Source: Pyrobaculum sp. 3827-6
GTDB lineage: Archaea > Thermoproteota > Thermoprotei > Thermoproteales > Thermoproteaceae
Direction: 5' to 3'
Assembly (NCBI RefSeq): GCF_025641885.1
Contig: NZ_JAOTQN010000001.1
Span: 1,136,547 to 1,200,546 of the forward strand
Length of the DNA stretch: 64,000 nt
The notes under the pieces are model-generated. The model did no database searches. It was not told the DNA's origin and saw only the letters and a program-made list of their open reading frames with translations. Made by a program: the position numbers and the translations under genes. Of this stretch, positions 53,650-62,359 are shown piece by piece. How positions within the stretch are numbered: the stretch's first letter is position 1; each line of letters opens with the position of its first letter.

Positions 53650-55252
53650 GTCTCTTCTCTACGAGCCAGTCCACCACATTTTTGAAAAATCTCCAGTTGT
53701 CTCCCTGGGTTATGAAGTACGGCGTGAAGGACCTCACGGCGCCTATGAAGGTGAAGTTGCCCACCTGGGCCGCCACTGTGTAGTTGCCCCAGCCGTAGCC
53801 GAATACGTAGCCCCAGGCCTCTAGCCTAAGCGGCGTATTGGCCGCCACGGCCGAGGGGCTGAAGAGGAGGAGCCTCTCCACCCCCCTCAGAAGGGTCCAG
53901 TTGCCCCGGGGCCTCACGGCGACGAACTGCCAGTTCTCTGTGTAGTTAGCCCCGCCGGCTGTGAAGTTGTACACCGCCCTCAGCCCCGACATGTTGAAGT
54001 ATGTCAGCAACGGGTCGAACACCGCGAACAGGGAGTAGGGCGCCACGTAGGCCGCGCCCGAGCTTACCACCACCGCGCTGGCCCTCATGTCGTAGAAGTA
54101 GGCCACCCTCACCCCCCTAGCCGTGGCGTTCAGCACAGCCCTCACGCCGTCTCTGCTGAAGGGAGCCGTGGGGTTAACCACGACGAGCCCCGTGGCGTTG
54201 GCGAGAAGCGTCGACAGCTGGTACTCGCTGGCGGCGGAAACCAAGGCGTACCCCCTCGTGGCTAGCTCGGCGCGCAGAACCTCTATAAAGCTACGGGGCA
54301 CCATGTTGCCGTGGGCCATGTCCAGCACGACGTAGGGCTTCTCCGGCGGGGCGGCGGGCGGAGGCGTCTTGTTCCCCCCGCCGTCCGCCGGGAGCCTCCA
54401 CTGGACGGCCGTCGGCAGAATGTAGAAGATGGGCACAGGCGTGGAGTTGAGTAGCGTGGAGAGCTCTACCTTGTACTGAGCCCCCGCCGGGGCCGTCGAG
54501 ACGTTGGCCACCTGGCCGAGGTACTTCACCTCGTACTGGGTTAGGCCCAGCCTCCGCGCCATGTCTCTCACAGCGTCGAAGACGCCGCCAATCTCGTCGA
54601 CTAGGCCGAGGCTCTTCGCCTGGTCGGCTGTGAAGATAGATGCAGTTTCGAAAACCTGGGGGTCGGCCTTGATCCTGCCCGCCCGCCCCTTCAAGACGGC
54701 GTTGACGAAGTTGAGCCTGACCCTCTCGATGTCGTTGTAGAAGTCCACCAGCTCCCTGCCGTAGTACTTGAGAGGCCCCGTCGTGTATACGTAGTCCGGT
54801 ATGTCGTAGAAATACTCCTCGGGCCACAGCACGGCTATCACCCCAACGCTACCCACCCAGCTGGAGGGCGCCGCGTATATCATGTCAGCCGCCACCGCCA
54901 CGTAGTAGGCGCCGGAGGCGGCGAGGCCGTTCACCACGGCGTACTTCGTCTTGTTTATCCCCCGCAAAGCGGTGTACAGCGCCTCCGTAGCCGACACAGT
55001 GCCGCCTGGCGAGTCGATAACGAGGACTATTCCAGCCACGTCGTCTCTCTGCGCTATCGAGGTGAGGGCGGACACCGTCTTGTCCACCTGGGGGCTGTCT
55101 AGGACGTAGTTTACCGGCACCAGCACGATCTTCGGCTTAGCTGGCTGTGGAGGCTGGGGCGGGGCTCTACATGCTGTGAGGGCTAGGAAAAGCGCGGCGA
55201 CGCTGACCGCAAGGGCTAGGGAAATGCCTAGGACAGCCCACCTCTCTGCCAT
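53600..55252 (-). CDS. sppA: S49 (SppA-like) membrane peptidase with extra C-terminal domain
   Basis: 550 residues from ATG 55252 (26 bases after TATA box aaaaatatatag). Membrane anchor (AVLGISLALAVSVAALFLAL), Pro-rich linker, then the S49 domain: IVLVIDSPGGTVSATEALYT, nucleophile Ser in GLAASGAYYVAVAADMIYA, SSWVGSVGVIAV and QAKSLGLVDEIGGV. After about residue 290 a second, beta-alpha region (VVLDMAHGNMVPRSFIEVLR, VVVNPTAPFSRDGVRAVLNA) resembles DUF4350/GATase-1-like folds. Cuts signal peptides or membrane peptides. The fusion is unusual. Divergent from HtrA. Confidence 0.85.
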   Translation of the reverse strand: MAERWAVLGISLALAVSVAALFLALTACRAPPQPPQPAKPKIVLVPVNYVLDSPQVDKTVSALTSIAQRDDVAGIVLVIDSPGGTVSATEALYTALRGINKTKYAVVNGLAASGAYYVAVAADMIYAAPSSWVGSVGVIAVLWPEEYFYDIPDYVYTTGPLKYYGRELVDFYNDIERVRLNFVNAVLKGRAGRIKADPQVFETASIFTADQAKSLGLVDEIGGVFDAVRDMARRLGLTQYEVKYLGQVANVSTAPAGAQYKVELSTLLNSTPVPIFYILPTAVQWRLPADGGGNKTPPPAAPPEKPYVVLDMAHGNMVPRSFIEVLRAELATRGYALVSAASEYQLSTLLANATGLVVVNPTAPFSRDGVRAVLNATARGVRVAYFYDMRASAVVVSSGAAYVAPYSLFAVFDPLLTYFNMSGLRAVYNFTAGGANYTENWQFVAVRPRGNWTLLRGVERLLLFSPSAVAANTPLRLEAWGYVFGYGWGNYTVAAQVGNFTFIGAVRSFTPYFITQGDNWRFFKNVVDWLVEKRPIAKRLGPVSAVIYTG

Positions 55253-55301
55253 GCTGTAGGGATTGCCCACCTATATATTTTTAAGTCCTCAGAGAGGGGG
55301 T

Positions 55302-56180
55302 GTGGTGGATCTTAGCAGCTTGGTGGAGAAGGCCGCTAGGTCTGTGGTGGCCGTGGTCACGCGGCAGGTGGACGTCTTCACGGGCGACGTGGGGTTCGGC
55401 ACGGCCTTCGCCGTGGGGAGGGGCTTCTTCGCCACTGCCTTCCATGTCGTGGCCTCGGCGGATGAGGTTGTGCTGGTGACGCCCGAGGGCGACAAGGCGC
55501 CGGGGAGGGTGGCGGCTGGGGACCCTGACTACGACATGGCGTTGATATACGCCGAGTTGCAGACACCTCCCCTCCCCATGGGGAGCGCCTTGAGGCTTAG
55601 GGTGGGCCAGGGCGTGGTGGCCATCGGGTACCCCCTAGCCCTCCTCGACAAGCCGACGGCGACCTTCGGGATAGTCGGCGCCGTCGGCAGAACTCTAAGA
55701 GCCGGCGAGAGGGTATTCGAGTTTTTGATACAGACAGACGCCGCCATAAACCCCGGCAACTCCGGGGGGCCGCTGATCAACATGTCGGGGGAGGCGGTGG
55801 GCATAAACTCGGCCATTATTGCGGGGGCGCAGGGCCTCGGCTTCGCAGTCCCCATAGACTTCGCGCGGGTCATGCTGGAGATGGTGCAGAAATACGGCCG
55901 CTACACCCGCCCCGCCCTTGGCATATACGTCACGGCGCTGAACAAAGCCCTGGCCTCTCTATACGGCTTCCCCATAGATAGAGGCCTCCTCGTGGCGGAG
56001 GTGCTACCCGGCTCACCCGCAGACGAGATAGGCATCCAGCGGGGCGACGTGATAACGAAAGTAGACGGCAAGACTGTGACCAACGTTTTCGAGCTGAGGC
56101 TCTACGTGGCCGAGGCGGTGGTCAACAGAAGGAGGCCCAGGTTCCAGGTCTGGAGGACGGGGAGGATCCTCGAGCTCTAG
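55302..56180 (+). CDS. HtrA/DegP-like serine protease with PDZ domain
   Basis: 292 residues from GTG 55302, 26 bases after TATA box tatatattttt. Trypsin-fold triad: His in FFATAFHVVASADEVV, Asp in DPDYDMALIYAE, Ser in INPGNSGGPLINMSG. PDZ domain follows: LGIYVTALNK, VAEVLPGSPADEIGIQRGDV, ITKVDGKTVTNVFELRL. No signal peptide from this start, so probably cytoplasmic, unlike bacterial DegP. Shares a divergent promoter with sppA, suggesting a joint protein-quality role. Confidence 0.92.
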   Translation: MVDLSSLVEKAARSVVAVVTRQVDVFTGDVGFGTAFAVGRGFFATAFHVVASADEVVLVTPEGDKAPGRVAAGDPDYDMALIYAELQTPPLPMGSALRLRVGQGVVAIGYPLALLDKPTATFGIVGAVGRTLRAGERVFEFLIQTDAAINPGNSGGPLINMSGEAVGINSAIIAGAQGLGFAVPIDFARVMLEMVQKYGRYTRPALGIYVTALNKALASLYGFPIDRGLLVAEVLPGSPADEIGIQRGDVITKVDGKTVTNVFELRLYVAEAVVNRRRPRFQVWRTGRILEL

Positions 56181-56181
56181 C

Positions 56182-56511
56182 CTACCTCCTCAGGTAGGCG
56201 TCTCCCCCGCCGGCCCAGTCTCCGCGGGGCGGGGAGAAGGTGTCTATCACCACGGCGTCTGTGACGGCCCTCACCTCGTGCTCCGCGCCGGGGGGAATCA
56301 CGACGACGTCTCCCGCCGAGGCGGTGAAGCGCCTCCCCCCGACGTCGAACTCCAAGACGCCTTGCAGAACGACGGTGATCTGCTCGTTGGGGTGGCTGTG
56401 TCTCTGCACCACACAGCCCTCCCTAATCCTGAACTGTGCCACAGTTATCCTCTCACCGCTTACATACCTCCTCTCCACGCAGTCGCTTAGCCTCTCCCAC
56501 CTCCAGCTCAT
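56182..56511 (-). CDS. cupin-domain protein
   Basis: 109 residues with both cupin motifs: VQRHSHPNEQITVVLQGVLE (GxHxH...E region) and AGDVVVIPPGAEHEVRAV. His, His, Glu and His can hold a metal. Single-domain cupins of this sort are often sensor or isomerase-like; ligand unknown. Overlaps the HTH gene by 4 bases, so it may be the sensor part of a two-gene regulator. Convergent with HtrA. Confidence 0.85.
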   Translation of the reverse strand: MSWRWERLSDCVERRYVSGERITVAQFRIREGCVVQRHSHPNEQITVVLQGVLEFDVGGRRFTASAGDVVVIPPGAEHEVRAVTDAVVIDTFSPPRGDWAGGGDAYLRR

Positions 56512-56771
56512 AGATTGGCCAGCCTCCGCCTCTCCTCGCGGGGGAGGGCCGCCACGTCGACCGAGCTGAGGATAACCTCCGCCGCCTCGACGGGATCTCT
56601 GTAGTAGAACCTCACCCCCGCGACGTCGACCGCCTTCAGCAAGCCGTTGTAGACAAACCGCTCCAGCCTCTCCCTCGCCTCGGCGACGTGTATGCCTAGG
56701 ATGTAAGCCGCTTGCGCCGCGGTGAAGGCGCCGAGCTCCCTCGCAAGCCTCAACGCCTCGCGTAAGTGCAT
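56508..56771 (-). CDS. helix-turn-helix protein, 87 residues
   Basis: LRLARELGAFTAAQAAYILG then IHVAEARERLERFVYNGLLK is a winged-helix DNA-binding domain; the tail FYYRDPVEAAEVILSSVDVA is short. Starts 26 bases after TATA box tatatatatt. It is divergent from the LysK-like gene and an inverted repeat lies at that promoter, so it may control both genes with the cupin as partner. Inference. Confidence 0.7.
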   Translation of the reverse strand: MHLREALRLARELGAFTAAQAAYILGIHVAEARERLERFVYNGLLKAVDVAGVRFYYRDPVEAAEVILSSVDVAALPREERRRLANL

Positions 56772-56798
56772 AGATAGGGATTTCCCGCGTTATATATA

Positions 56799-56826
56799 TT
56801 TTGTGGTTTTTATATACCCCACAAAA
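56799..56826. promoter_or_regulatory. inverted repeat TTTTGTGG / CCACAAAA around a TATA box
   Basis: Perfect 8-bp arms (56799-56806 and 56819-56826) with a 12-base spacer holding tttttatatacc, the TATA box of the M20 hydrolase gene (ATG 56835). Binding here would block TBP. The right spacing to the HTH gene on the other strand makes that protein the first candidate regulator. Confidence 0.6.
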
Positions 56827-56834
56827 ACAGCTCC

Positions 56835-57842
56835 ATGGACGTCACCCAGTTGCTTGTGGATGTGTTGAAGATATACAGCCCGTCCCACGGCGAGGCGGAG
56901 CTCGCCAGGTATCTACACGCCTATCTAAAGAGGCACGTGGCAGACGTCTGGATAGACGAGGCGGGCAACGTAGTGGCTGTCAAAGGCGGGGGGTCCCCCG
57001 TGGTGTGGCTACACGCCCACATGGACACGGTGCCCGGCCCCCTGCCGGTGAGAGTTGAAAACGGCGTCGTCTGGGGCCGCGGCGCCGTAGACGACAAAGG
57101 CCCCCTCGTCGCATACCTCAAGGCCTTTCTAGAAGCCGAGCCGCGGGGGACGCTGGTCCTCGCGCTGGTCACCGCCGAGGAGGACGACAGCGCCGGGACC
57201 GAGGCCCTCATGAGGGGAGGCCCCCCGAGGCCTACCCACGTATATGTGGGGGAGCCCACGAATCTCCACATCGCCTATGCCTATAGAGGCGGCGCGAAGG
57301 TGTACATAGAGCTACAGTCCAGGGGGGGCCACGCCAGCTCGCCAATCTACGGCAACGTCGTGGAGGAGCTCTACGCAGTTTACCAGGAGGTGAAGAGGGC
57401 CCTCGGCCACGCGGAGAGGTACGACGCCTTCACCGTCACCCCCACAGTGGTGCAGTGCGGAGAGGCTCCCAACAAGGTGCCCACCCGTTGCGTCATGGTG
57501 ATGGACGTCAGAATACCGCCGGGCAGGACCTGCCGCGACTTGCTACAGTTGTTGCCACCCGGCGCCAGGGCGGCGTCTTGCACAGACCCCGTGGAGGTGT
57601 CCCCCACAAACCCGGCGGCCCGCGCCTTAACAAGGGCTTTGATAAAGCTCGGCGTCGAGCCGAAGCTCAGCAGGAAGTGGGGCACAGCCGACTTCAACAT
57701 ATTAGCCGCCCTCACTAAGAACATCGTCGCCTTCGGCCCCGGCGATCCGGCCTACGCCCACACAGAGGACGAGCGTATAGAAGTGGCGCAGGTGGAGACG
57801 GCGGCGGCGGCTTTGAAGCTGGCAGTGGGAGAGATCAAATAG
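56835..57842 (+). CDS. lysK: M20 metallohydrolase, LysK type ([LysW]-lysine/ornithine hydrolase)
   Basis: 335 residues. Zinc site: VVWLHAHMDTVPG (His, Asp), WGRGAVDDKGPL (bridging Asp), VTAEEDDSAGTE (catalytic Glu pair), YVGEPTNLHI (Asp/Glu ligand region) and AYAHTEDERI (C-terminal His). The short length and GEPTN motif fit LysK, which releases lysine or ornithine from the carrier LysW, more than DapE or ArgE. The other lys genes are not in the window. Confidence 0.75.
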   Translation: MDVTQLLVDVLKIYSPSHGEAELARYLHAYLKRHVADVWIDEAGNVVAVKGGGSPVVWLHAHMDTVPGPLPVRVENGVVWGRGAVDDKGPLVAYLKAFLEAEPRGTLVLALVTAEEDDSAGTEALMRGGPPRPTHVYVGEPTNLHIAYAYRGGAKVYIELQSRGGHASSPIYGNVVEELYAVYQEVKRALGHAERYDAFTVTPTVVQCGEAPNKVPTRCVMVMDVRIPPGRTCRDLLQLLPPGARAASCTDPVEVSPTNPAARALTRALIKLGVEPKLSRKWGTADFNILAALTKNIVAFGPGDPAYAHTEDERIEVAQVETAAAALKLAVGEIK

Positions 57843-57898
57843 CAGTGCATCACGACGTGTACACCACAGAATATATTAAGTAAATTCCAACATGTAAC

Positions 57899-59113
57899 GT
57901 GTCGGCTGTGTGTAACCTCGAAGAGCTGTTTAGTGAAGGTGTAATAGTGGTGAAGGGTCTGCCGGGAGCCGGGAAGACTTTACTTGTGGCCAAGGCAGTG
58001 TCGCGGTATAGGAAGGCCGCGTGGTTCACTTTCTACGAGACAGAGGAGAGATTGAGGAGGTACCTGGCCTCCGTGGGGACTACGCCGCCGGCCTACATCT
58101 TCGACATGGTGACAACGGGGGAGAAGGCGGTGGTGGAGTACATAGTTGAGAAAGTTGCCCAGTTGAGGCCTGACGTCGTTGTGGTCGACGGCGTGAACGC
58201 CATAGCTGGAGAAGGGGAGAGGGAGCTTGTCCACGCGGTGTTTTACCACGGCATCTCCCGGGAGTCGCCCGTGGTCTTTATAAAAGAGGGCGTCGAGGTG
58301 ACTCCAGCGGACTACGTCGCTGATGTTATTATAGAGGTGGAGCACCAGATATATGAATCGGGCGTCTCCATACGATATGTCAAGCTGTTGAAGACCCGGG
58401 GCAAGCCTCTTAAATACGTCAAGCTACCCTTCGTAATTACGGAGTCCGGCCCGTTGGTGATCACCCCCATTGAAAAGGCGAAGGAATTGCCCAGCGACAG
58501 ATTGACTACGGGCGCGCCGGAGATAGACGAGGCAATTGGCGGAGGGGTGTGGAGAGGGACCCTGGTGGCCGTGGTGGGCCCACCCGACGGGCTGGCCAGC
58601 AAGCTGATGGTGCTCACGGCGGCTGAGCTGGCCAGGCGGGGGTCGAGGGTGCTCTACCACCACCACAAGGTGGCTCCCACTTTTACCAAGTTCGCCGAGA
58701 GCCTGGGCGTGAGGTGGCAGGTTCCTAATATCGAGTGGTTCTACCACCCCGTTGTGGAGCACAAGAGTTTGACGTGGTGGTTCAAGAGCGCCGAGATGGT
58801 AAACCGCGGCAGGTTCGACGTGCACTTCTCCGATCAATACGAGCAGGTGGTTTCTTCAACCGGCCCCGAATTGCTGGTGGAGGCGGCGAGGGTGTACCAA
58901 TCCCTAGTTAACTACCCCACCACCACGGTTCTGGTGTTCAACTCCTACGACGCCTGGGAATCCGCGAGCCGGTACCTGGGCTCGCTGGTGGATTACGTAT
59001 TTAAGTTTAGACACGGGGAGCTGGAGGCGCACACGCCGGACCGCCCGGGGCCTATTAGATTCCAGTTCAAAATTGACGAGCAGAGGAGGAGGGTGGTGTA
59101 TACAAAGACGTGA
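57899..59113 (+). CDS. KaiC/RecA-like ATPase (copy 2)
   Basis: 404 residues from GTG 57899, 26 bases after TATA box atatattaag. Domain 1: Walker A VKGLPGAGKTLLVAKAVSRY and Walker B VVVVDGVNAIAGEGE. Domain 2 has a degenerate P-loop (VAVVGPPDGLASKLMVLTA), lacking GKT, then HFSDQYEQVVSSTG. Same layout as copy 1 at 48727 with one active and one altered site. Overlaps the small partner gene by 4 bases. Confidence 0.8.
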   Translation: MSAVCNLEELFSEGVIVVKGLPGAGKTLLVAKAVSRYRKAAWFTFYETEERLRRYLASVGTTPPAYIFDMVTTGEKAVVEYIVEKVAQLRPDVVVVDGVNAIAGEGERELVHAVFYHGISRESPVVFIKEGVEVTPADYVADVIIEVEHQIYESGVSIRYVKLLKTRGKPLKYVKLPFVITESGPLVITPIEKAKELPSDRLTTGAPEIDEAIGGGVWRGTLVAVVGPPDGLASKLMVLTAAELARRGSRVLYHHHKVAPTFTKFAESLGVRWQVPNIEWFYHPVVEHKSLTWWFKSAEMVNRGRFDVHFSDQYEQVVSSTGPELLVEAARVYQSLVNYPTTTVLVFNSYDAWESASRYLGSLVDYVFKFRHGELEAHTPDRPGPIRFQFKIDEQRRRVVYTKT

Positions 59114-59394
59114 TGTGTGTCACTAAGGAGCTACTGCTGAGGTTCTACGCTGAGGCGAGCTTCTCATGGAGAGTCATGGCGCACTACCGAATCTTGGCGA
59201 CCTACGGCAAGCCGCTGGACTACTACATAACGGAGGAGCCTTGGCGTCTGTATGAAGTCTTGGAGAAGGCCATGGGGCGCCACAACGCGGAGCTGATGCT
59301 ACGCATACTAAGCGACTGGCTGAGCAAAAACGGTTGCGCAATCACCCCGGAGGAGTTGAGGAAGATACTCAGCAACAAGAACTACTGGAAATAG
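59110..59394 (+). CDS. small partner protein of a KaiC-like ATPase (copy 3)
   Basis: 94 residues. MAHYRILATYGKPLDYYITE, EEPWRLYEVLEKAM, GRHNAELMLRILSDWLSKNG and CAITPEELRKIL: same core as 48392 (HYRxLxxxGK, GxHNAEL, WLxxxGC, EEIxKIL). Here the order is ATPase then partner, the reverse of copy 1. The conserved pairing shows a functional link. Confidence 0.7.
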   Translation: MMCVTKELLLRFYAEASFSWRVMAHYRILATYGKPLDYYITEEPWRLYEVLEKAMGRHNAELMLRILSDWLSKNGCAITPEELRKILSNKNYWK

Positions 59395-59420
59395 ATAAAT
59401 ACCCACGCCGGGGAGACTCA

Positions 59421-59795
59421 GTGGATATTGCCGCACTGATCCAGCTAATCGCCGACCTCCTACCGTTCCTACACTGGCCGAAGGCCGCCGCGATGTACGC
59501 ATATAGGGAGGGCGGGGACATCGTCGTCTGTATAGACGGCGCCCCCCGGGAGCTGAATCTCATGTACATCGACGTGGGGGGATACCACCTACCCCCCAGC
59601 GCCGCCGCGGGCCACGGCGAGGTGGTGCACACCGGGGGTGAAATCGTGATTCCGAAGAGGTCGCACGGCGCCTTGGTGATTAAGGGGGCGCCGCCCGCAG
59701 AGAGAGTCGCCTTGGTGACTCAACACGGCGTGTACGAGCTCAAGGTGGCGAAGGAGGGGTACTGTCCATATGTGGAGAGGCGTCGAGGTGTTTAG
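59421..59795 (+). CDS. unrecognised protein after the KaiC-like pair, 124 residues
   Basis: GTG 59421 lies about 25 bases after TATA-like agataaatac, so it may have its own promoter. Starts with a hydrophobic helix (DIAALIQLIADLLPFLHW), then a beta-rich domain: GGDIVVCIDGAPRELNLMYI, GGEIVIPKRSHGALVIKG. No family recognised. Overlaps the methyltransferase start by 26 bases. Confidence 0.55.
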   Translation: MDIAALIQLIADLLPFLHWPKAAAMYAYREGGDIVVCIDGAPRELNLMYIDVGGYHLPPSAAAGHGEVVHTGGEIVIPKRSHGALVIKGAPPAERVALVTQHGVYELKVAKEGYCPYVERRRGV

Positions 59796-60405
59796 ACAGA
59801 GGGCCGCCGACTACGACAGGTGGTACGAGAGGCACCAAGCCATATACCGCTCTGAATTAGCCGCAGTGGAGAGGCTGGGTTGCGGCGGCGGGGTGGAGAT
59901 CGGCGTCGGCACGGGGAGGTTCGCGGCGCCGCTCGGCCTCAGAGCCGGCGTCGACCCGGCGCGGGAGATGCTGAGGCTAGCCCCAAGAGACCTAGACCTC
60001 GTGGAGGGAGTCGGCGAACGCCTCCCCCTTAGGAACGGGGCCTACCCATGCGCCCTCCTCGTAGTCACCCTGTGCTTCGTCGACGACCCAGCGGCGGTGC
60101 TGAGAGAGGCGGCCCGCGTCGCCCAGAGGGTCGTGGCCTGCGTAGTTCCGAAAAACTCGCCATGGGGGAGGCTCTACGCAGAGCTGGGCGCCCGGGGCCA
60201 CCCCTTCTACTCCAAAGCCAAGTTCTACACACTGGCTGAGGTAGCCGCCATGGCCCCCGGCCCCGCTAGAGTAGTCGCCACCCTATTCACCCCGCCCCCC
60301 GGGCCCGACGCCCCCGAGGACCCCGTCGACACGGGCATAGACGAGGCCGAGCGGGCGGGCTTCGCCTGTCTAGAATTTAAACGGGGGAAAACTCCCCACC
60401 CGTGA
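59770..60405 (+). CDS. SAM-dependent methyltransferase
   Basis: 211 residues, class I Rossmann type: GGVEIGVGTGRFAAPLG (motif I, SAM), AGVDPAREMLRLA (motif II acid), LVEGVGERLPLRNGAY and ALLVVTLCFVDDPAAVLREA (motifs III-IV). Resembles UbiE/YcgJ-like enzymes; the substrate is not evident. GTG of the next gene overlaps its stop. Confidence 0.85.
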   Translation: MWRGVEVFRQRAADYDRWYERHQAIYRSELAAVERLGCGGGVEIGVGTGRFAAPLGLRAGVDPAREMLRLAPRDLDLVEGVGERLPLRNGAYPCALLVVTLCFVDDPAAVLREAARVAQRVVACVVPKNSPWGRLYAELGARGHPFYSKAKFYTLAEVAAMAPGPARVVATLFTPPPGPDAPEDPVDTGIDEAERAGFACLEFKRGKTPHP

Positions 60406-60947
60406 TAGTGGCGGTGGGGACTAAAAACCCAAACAAGATAAGAGCAGTGGAGGAGGCCTACAAGATGTTCGGCATACCGGCGGTGGTGGTGCCAGCCCCA
60501 GCGCGGCCCCCAGTCCCCCCACAGCCCGTTGGCCTCGAAGCCGTGGTGAAGGGAGCCGTGGAGAGGGCAAAAGCCGCGCTGAGCCAGATACCCAAGGCGG
60601 AGCACGGCGTCGGGATAGAGGCGGGGGCGGTGCAGGCCGCCGACACCCACCTCGACATAACCATAGCCGCCGTCGCAGACAGAGAAGGCGTAGTAACCAT
60701 AGGCTTCGGCCCCGCCTTCCAGATACCACCCCCCTTCCTCCCCCACGTCCTAAACGGCGTGGAGCTCGGCGCCCTAGCCGAGAGGCACTACCAAAGACCC
60801 TCCATAGGCTACCGCGAAGGCATCATAGGCGCCCTAACCAAGAGGCGCATAACCAGAAAAGACCTAAACCTAGCCGCAGTCGCCATGGCCCTAGTCCCAA
60901 GACTCCCCCACAACACCCCCCTATACAAAACCAAGAAAAACATATAA
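60402..60947 (+). CDS. inosine/xanthosine triphosphatase, YjjX/DUF84 family
   Basis: 181 residues. VAVGTKNPNKIRAVEEAYKM, QPVGLEAVVKGAVERAKAAL, HGVGIEAGAVQ and RRITRKDLNLAAVAMALVPR define this family of non-canonical purine NTPases, relatives of Maf/HAM1. Cleans ITP/XTP from the nucleotide pool. Overlaps the methyltransferase gene by 4 bases. Confidence 0.85.
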   Translation: MIVAVGTKNPNKIRAVEEAYKMFGIPAVVVPAPARPPVPPQPVGLEAVVKGAVERAKAALSQIPKAEHGVGIEAGAVQAADTHLDITIAAVADREGVVTIGFGPAFQIPPPFLPHVLNGVELGALAERHYQRPSIGYREGIIGALTKRRITRKDLNLAAVAMALVPRLPHNTPLYKTKKNI

Positions 60948-61620
60948 GCCCTTGGAGTAAGCCCTGCCGCCTGTAGAGAGGCATATTATACCGGTTAGAA
61001 ACATTTACCACCCCCATCCCCCGCCACGTTTTTAAAGCCGGTGCTGGGCGTCAGTTGCGTTACTAGAAGACTACACAGACAGGAGCTTTTTAAGATAACC
61101 ATAGAAGGAGATAGACATAAAATCGTGGCGCAGAGGGAAGAGGGGGGCTTAGCGGCTTGAGATTTCAGTATTAAGATCAGATAGATACGGAAAATCGCCA
61201 TTTCGAGGCTCAGAGACCCGGCGGTAAATGTCCACGCTATAGAGGAACATTTATTTGAGACAGAGGATGAGGTGCTTAAGAGGTACTTCAGAGGCTCGGG
61301 AGGCTGGCTAGATCTTGATATATTATGAAGCCGAGGGCAGGTACCACAACAGAAGGAAGACCTCCGTGCGATGGACTTTACAATGTAGACGAGGGATGTA
61401 GGCAATATAAGTACGGCACCAAGCCGTATCACAGTGGTGATGTAGTTAAAACCTACCCATATACACCACGTTGAATAATTAGAAGAGAGAAGTAAAAACT
61501 TAAGAGAAAGCGGTATATCACATAAACCATCAGATATAGCAGTGGAAAAATTCTATACCTATAAACAAAGCCTTAAGTCAACCCAAGTCTTAATATAGTA
61601 AATTTAAAATTAAACAATAA
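60948..61620. other. 673-base region with a decayed gene
   Basis: Plus-strand coding-like fragments at about 61076-61330 (ELFKITIEGDRHKIVAQREE, then AISRLRDPAVNVHAIEEHLF and ETEDEVLKRYFRGSGGWLDL) are split by stops and frame changes, so a broken gene of unknown family is likely. GC drops steadily from 61330 to 61620, leading into the AT-rich island. No RNA gene seen. Confidence 0.4.
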
Positions 61621-62289
61621 TTATATTTCTAGTATATGGTGAATATCAAAAAAAGAAAACATGGCTGATCTTTTTTCTTTAAATTCATAAGAATTAACAC
61701 TTTGAAGGGATATGTCATCAATGTTATCTTTAATAAATTGAATAGAAGAACATTGATCAAGACTACAATTTTTACAATTTTTAGCACATAGAATAAATGA
61801 TTGACTTCCAGATCTAATATAAATAATATTAGGTGATAAAACAAGTGTGAAATTTAATTTTTTTGAAAGAGTTGATAAAAACATTTTCACTTCATTAATA
61901 TGAGAATGAGCAATAGAAAATGAAATAAGTTCAATTAAATTTCTAGGTAATATATTAGACCTAGATATTGTATCCAATACCACATTTAACATTGTTTTAT
62001 CCGTTGTTCCTAGCATTTTTGAAAATATAGATATAATATTTTGTCTAGATTGTATATCGTATTTATATAAAAATAGTAAACCATATAATGTTATCTTACA
62101 TTGTTTCTTTTTTTTGTTTTTATTACATGAAATCAAGCCATTCATTTCTAGTTTTTTAATTAATTTATAAGCAAATGAAGGATAGAAGTTATATTTTTTC
62201 ATTATTTTATAAGGTGTAATTCCTTCATTTTTATCCATTAAACTTTTTTCAACAAATGTTTTTAAGATATCTAAAATTATCGGATCCAT
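61621..62289 (-). CDS. winged-helix protein of the AT-rich island, 222 residues
   Basis: N-terminal HTH: EGITPYKIMKKYNFYPSFAY then KLIKKLEMNGLISCNK and KKQCKITLYG (wing). The C-terminal two thirds is helical, then CAKNCKNCSLDQCSS, a Cys cluster that could bind metal or an Fe-S cluster. Extremely Lys/Asn/Ile rich and about 25% GC, quite unlike the chromosome, so recently acquired. Divergent from the radical SAM gene, of which it is the likely regulator. Confidence 0.75.
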   Translation of the reverse strand: MDPIILDILKTFVEKSLMDKNEGITPYKIMKKYNFYPSFAYKLIKKLEMNGLISCNKNKKKKQCKITLYGLLFLYKYDIQSRQNIISIFSKMLGTTDKTMLNVVLDTISRSNILPRNLIELISFSIAHSHINEVKMFLSTLSKKLNFTLVLSPNIIYIRSGSQSFILCAKNCKNCSLDQCSSIQFIKDNIDDISLQSVNSYEFKEKRSAMFSFFDIHHILEI

Positions 62290-62359
62290 ATCGCTTTATA
62301 TTTTCTCTTGTTTAAATGTATTATTATGCATGGTGTACACTATATATTAGCTATGTACA

